Assembly: GCF_003119115.1 (NCBI RefSeq)
Contig: NZ_CP022367.1
Span: 1,725,001-1,789,000 of the forward strand
Reading direction: 5' to 3'
Length of the DNA stretch: 64,000 bases
Origin: Azospirillum sp. TSH58
GTDB taxonomy: Bacteria > Pseudomonadota > Alphaproteobacteria > Azospirillales > Azospirillaceae
The position numbers were made by a program, and so were the translations under genes. The notes below the pieces were generated by a model, which searched no databases, had not been told where the DNA came from, and saw only the letters and a program-made list of their open reading frames with translations. Every line of letters begins with the position of its first letter. Position 1 is the first letter of the stretch. Below, in pieces: positions 61,750 through 64,000 of this stretch.

Positions 61750-61916
61750 GAAATGTTCCTTTTTGCTGGAAACGTCTGTCCAACAGCCGCCTGTGGGGTT
61801 GGTTCCCGGCGTCGGCTCGCCGACCGTTGATGCGCCCTGCGGAAGACGTTACCCTTTCGCGGGCTGGGGTTTTCCCGGCCGGCCATGCGAGGCCCAGCGC
61901 GAGGGGACGGAACGAA

Positions 61917-62327
61917 ATGCCGCTGATGGTGTGGAACGACAAGCTGAGCGTCGGGATCGCGCAGTTCGACGAGGAGCACAAGCAACTGGTCGCCCTGGTC
62001 AACGAGCTGTTCGACGCCGTCCAGGCGGGGCGCAGCAAGGAGGCGCTGGGCGGCATTCTCGACAGCCTCGTCGCCTACACCAAGTCGCACTTCACCCATG
62101 AGGAGGAGCATTTCGCCCGCCTCGGCTATCCGGACCGCGACGCCCACAAGGCGGAACACGACGCGCTGGCCAATCAGGTGCTGGAGGTGCAGCGCAAGTA
62201 CCACGCCGGCGCCACCGCCACGCTGAGCATGGAGGTGATGAACTTCCTGAAGAACTGGTTGATCAAGCACATCCAGGGTACCGACAAGAAGTACGGCCCC
62301 TTCCTGAAGGAAAAGGGCGTGGCGTAA
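61917..62327 (+). CDS. Bacteriohemerythrin
   Basis: Single-domain hemerythrin of 136 residues that binds O2 at a di-iron site. Ligands are visible: H and E region in FDEEHKQL, HFTHEEEHF, HKAEH and a C-terminal HIQGTD. GAGGGGACGGAACGAA precedes ATG 61917. Such proteins buffer oxygen in microaerophiles such as azospirilla. Confidence 0.93.
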   Translation: MPLMVWNDKLSVGIAQFDEEHKQLVALVNELFDAVQAGRSKEALGGILDSLVAYTKSHFTHEEEHFARLGYPDRDAHKAEHDALANQVLEVQRKYHAGATATLSMEVMNFLKNWLIKHIQGTDKKYGPFLKEKGVA

Positions 62328-62748
62328 AGGGCCATTTCCCGAAGGGCGATGGCCGGGGCAGGACGTCCCGGACCGCTCCCTTCTTCTGTCGGACAATGGG
62401 GGTTTCCCCGTCCGCGTCGCGCCTCAACCCGGCAGGTCCGTCGCCGGGCGTCGGGAACTCTTGGCCTGGGCCGGGGTTCATGAGGTGACGGATGACTCCT
62501 GAATGGCTCCGTCATCGCGCAATTCCGGCGAAGGTGCGCCGATGAACCGATGGCCGACACGGAGCCGTCCCGCCACCAGCGCCCGGGCCAACCGCGCCGG
62601 CGCCGTCAGCGCGTGCCGCCGCGAATCCGTTCCCCGCTCTCCTGATCCCTCCATCGCCGCCCGGCTTTCCGCGGCGCCGCCGTCGTGCGCCATCGCCGCC
62701 TGAACATGACGATCCGGAGACACACGCAACCGTCACAGGGTCAAAACC
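62328..62748. other. Intergenic region before the second channel operon
   Basis: About 420 bp. No ORF in either strand has convincing protein-like features; short open frames here are Arg/Pro/Ser-rich. An imperfect inverted repeat GGCCAT...ATGGCC at 62330-62354 follows the hemerythrin stop and could serve as a weak terminator. Confidence 0.5.
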
Positions 62749-63402
62749 ATGGAAGAACAGTGGCTGCTCAAGGCGAAATTCGTTGCCTTCAACCTGACCA
62801 TTTCGGCATTCGTTTTCGTTCTGTACGCTCAGGGGTGGCTGGACCGGGTTCTGACCGGGCACATCGCCGTGGCGACCGCGATCATCGGGATCGTCTTCCT
62901 GGTCGGCCTCGTGATGTCGGCCTATCGGGTGTGGAAGATCGGCGGTGAGCTGGACCGGGCCAAGGTCGGCGGCGGGCGGCTGATGAAGGTGGAGAGCGAG
63001 CGCGCCCTGGAAATCCGCCTGTTCTCGCGGATCTCGCATCTCCAGCACATCGCCAACGCGCTGGGCATGCTCGGCCTGATCGGCACGGCCTGGGGCTTCA
63101 GCCTGTTCGCCGCGAACATCACGCCGGACATGGTGGGCAACGCCGCGTCGGCCGGCGCCATGGTGACCACGCTGGCGAGCGGGCTGGGCGTGGCGATCTA
63201 CGCCACGATGCTCGGCGGCGCCCTGTGCCTGTGGACCACCTGCAACCTGCAGCTTCTGCGCGGGGCGACGGCGTCCCTGTGCGCGCTGATCATGGACGAG
63301 GCCCACGCACGCTCCCGCCTTGCTCCGCGGACGGGGACGCCGGACTTCGCCGCGACGCAAGCGGCCCCCTACGGCGCCCTGCGCGGTGAGGCCACACCAT
63401 GA
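62749..63402 (+). CDS. TolQ/MotA/ExbB-like proton channel protein (second copy)
   Basis: A 217-residue paralogue of the protein at 39359. Helices are near residues 10-28 (FVAFNLTISAFVFVLYAQG), 37-57 (VATAIIGIVFLVGLVMSAY), and the conserved final pair GMLGLIGTAWGFSLFAANI and LGVAIYATMLGGALCLW. The N-terminal cytoplasmic extension of the first copy is absent. Its stop overlaps the ATG of the next gene, as in the first operon. Confidence 0.85.
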   Translation: MEEQWLLKAKFVAFNLTISAFVFVLYAQGWLDRVLTGHIAVATAIIGIVFLVGLVMSAYRVWKIGGELDRAKVGGGRLMKVESERALEIRLFSRISHLQHIANALGMLGLIGTAWGFSLFAANITPDMVGNAASAGAMVTTLASGLGVAIYATMLGGALCLWTTCNLQLLRGATASLCALIMDEAHARSRLAPRTGTPDFAATQAAPYGALRGEATP

Positions 63403-64000
63403 ATGATTTCCTGGGTGAGGACCAAACCGGCGTGCTCGTCGCGCGGGACCTGCTGACGCTGTTGCTGTGCGGCTTCGTCGCCTGCGCGGTTCTGGCGGTC
63501 CCCTTCATCAACGAGGCCAAGAAGACCGAGGCCAACCAGCAGAACGAATCCTCCTCCGCGGCGGCGGGCATGGAGCCGCCGGGAAACGTCATCATCGAGG
63601 CGCGCTGGGACGACAAGCTGCGCAGCGACGTCGATCTGTGGGTGCAGGCGCCGGGGGACGTGCCGGTCGGCTACTCGAACAAGTCGGGGCTGATCTTCAA
63701 CCTGCTGCGCGATGATCTGGGCGCCTACGCCGATCCCACGGAGATCAATTTCGAAACCTCCTATTCGCGGGGCATTCCTCCGGGGGAATACACGGTAAAC
63801 GTGCATATGTTCCGCAATCTGGAGAATGTGTTTCCCATCTGGGTCCGGGTGGTCGCCCGCGTGAAGGCGGAGCATGAATCGGGGGCCGCCACCATCGCCG
63901 CCACGCGCGTCCGGCTGGACCACGAAGGGCAGGAGATCACCGCCTTCCGCTTCAACCTGACCGAACGGGGCGAGCTGGTGCCGGGGTCCCTGAACGCCGT
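63399..64000 (+). CDS. Membrane-anchored periplasmic protein (second copy, 3' truncated by window)
   Basis: At least 200 residues, open at the window edge. One membrane helix (LLTLLLCGFVACAVLAVPFI) and a periplasmic domain with NVIIEARWDDKLRSDVDLWV, then GYSNKSGLIFNLLRDDLG and SYSRGIPPGEYTVNVHMFRN, about two-thirds identical by eye to the protein at 40089. The linker (KKTEANQQNESSSAAAG) differs. This confirms a conserved channel-plus-periplasmic-domain pair. Confidence 0.85.
   Translation, partial: MNDFLGEDQTGVLVARDLLTLLLCGFVACAVLAVPFINEAKKTEANQQNESSSAAAGMEPPGNVIIEARWDDKLRSDVDLWVQAPGDVPVGYSNKSGLIFNLLRDDLGAYADPTEINFETSYSRGIPPGEYTVNVHMFRNLENVFPIWVRVVARVKAEHESGAATIAATRVRLDHEGQEITAFRFNLTERGELVPGSLNA

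Noticed and set aside
62478..62729. 83-codon minus-strand frame before the second channel operon
   Set aside because: No ribosome site, Arg/Ala-rich, no recognisable domain.

Overview
The window is GC-rich and gene-dense and reads as a chromosomal or chromid segment of an alphaproteobacterium, most likely Azospirillum or a close relative. The basis for this is the mix of flbT, a PhyR-type general stress regulator, a second-type rpoH, a short-Q-loop (CioAB-like) cytochrome bd oxidase, hut and dpp loci and a large flagellin-modification island. The species assignment is inference from gene content; no rRNA or tRNA gene is present to test it.

Layout. 1-4.4 kb: an unknown protein, rpoH (minus) and cydAB. 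4.5-35.5 kb: a flagellin and flagellin-glycan island. It holds a nonulosonic (pseudaminic-type) acid branch (pseG, a GNAT that could be PseH, pseI, an SpsF-type cytidylyltransferase), a sugar nucleotidyltransferase and two kinds of glycosyltransferase. It also holds an unusually complete acyl-building branch: two KAS III enzymes, two acyl carrier proteins, three SDRs, an AMP-forming ligase, an alpha/beta hydrolase and a Rieske oxygenase. Next come the flagellin gene under a sigma-54 promoter and flbT. Three TPR-glycosyltransferase proteins with one, two and three TPR+GT modules lie around the flagellin gene. They have the architecture of Caulobacter FlmG, the TPR-guided flagellin glycosyltransferase. 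A TPR-methyltransferase fusion closes the island. pseB and pseC are not in the window.

35.5-44.7 kb: envelope genes (secreted helical-repeat protein, BON lipoprotein, N-acetylmuramoyl-L-alanine amidase), a 55-residue coiled-coil protein, a three-gene operon pairing a TolQ/MotA-like channel with membrane-anchored periplasmic proteins of unknown function, purU and phyR. 44.7-50.5 kb: a MarR regulator with an aryl-CoA ligase, GtrA, a methyltransferase, an HpnK-like deacetylase and hutI. 50.7-55.6 kb: hutU, an EamA transporter, and an XRE regulator divergent from a methyltransferase and a GNAT. 55.7-61.4 kb: a complete dipeptide ABC transporter (dppABCDF). 61.4-64 kb: a DUF3072 protein, bacteriohemerythrin, and a second copy of the TolQ-like channel operon that runs off the window end.

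Two candidate under-described systems stand out. One is the multi-module TPR-GT family combined with the acyl-building branch around flagellin. The other is the duplicated TolQ-like channel plus periplasmic domain operon. A recurrent structural feature is a 15-19 bp tandem duplication at or next to the stop codon of at least six unrelated genes.
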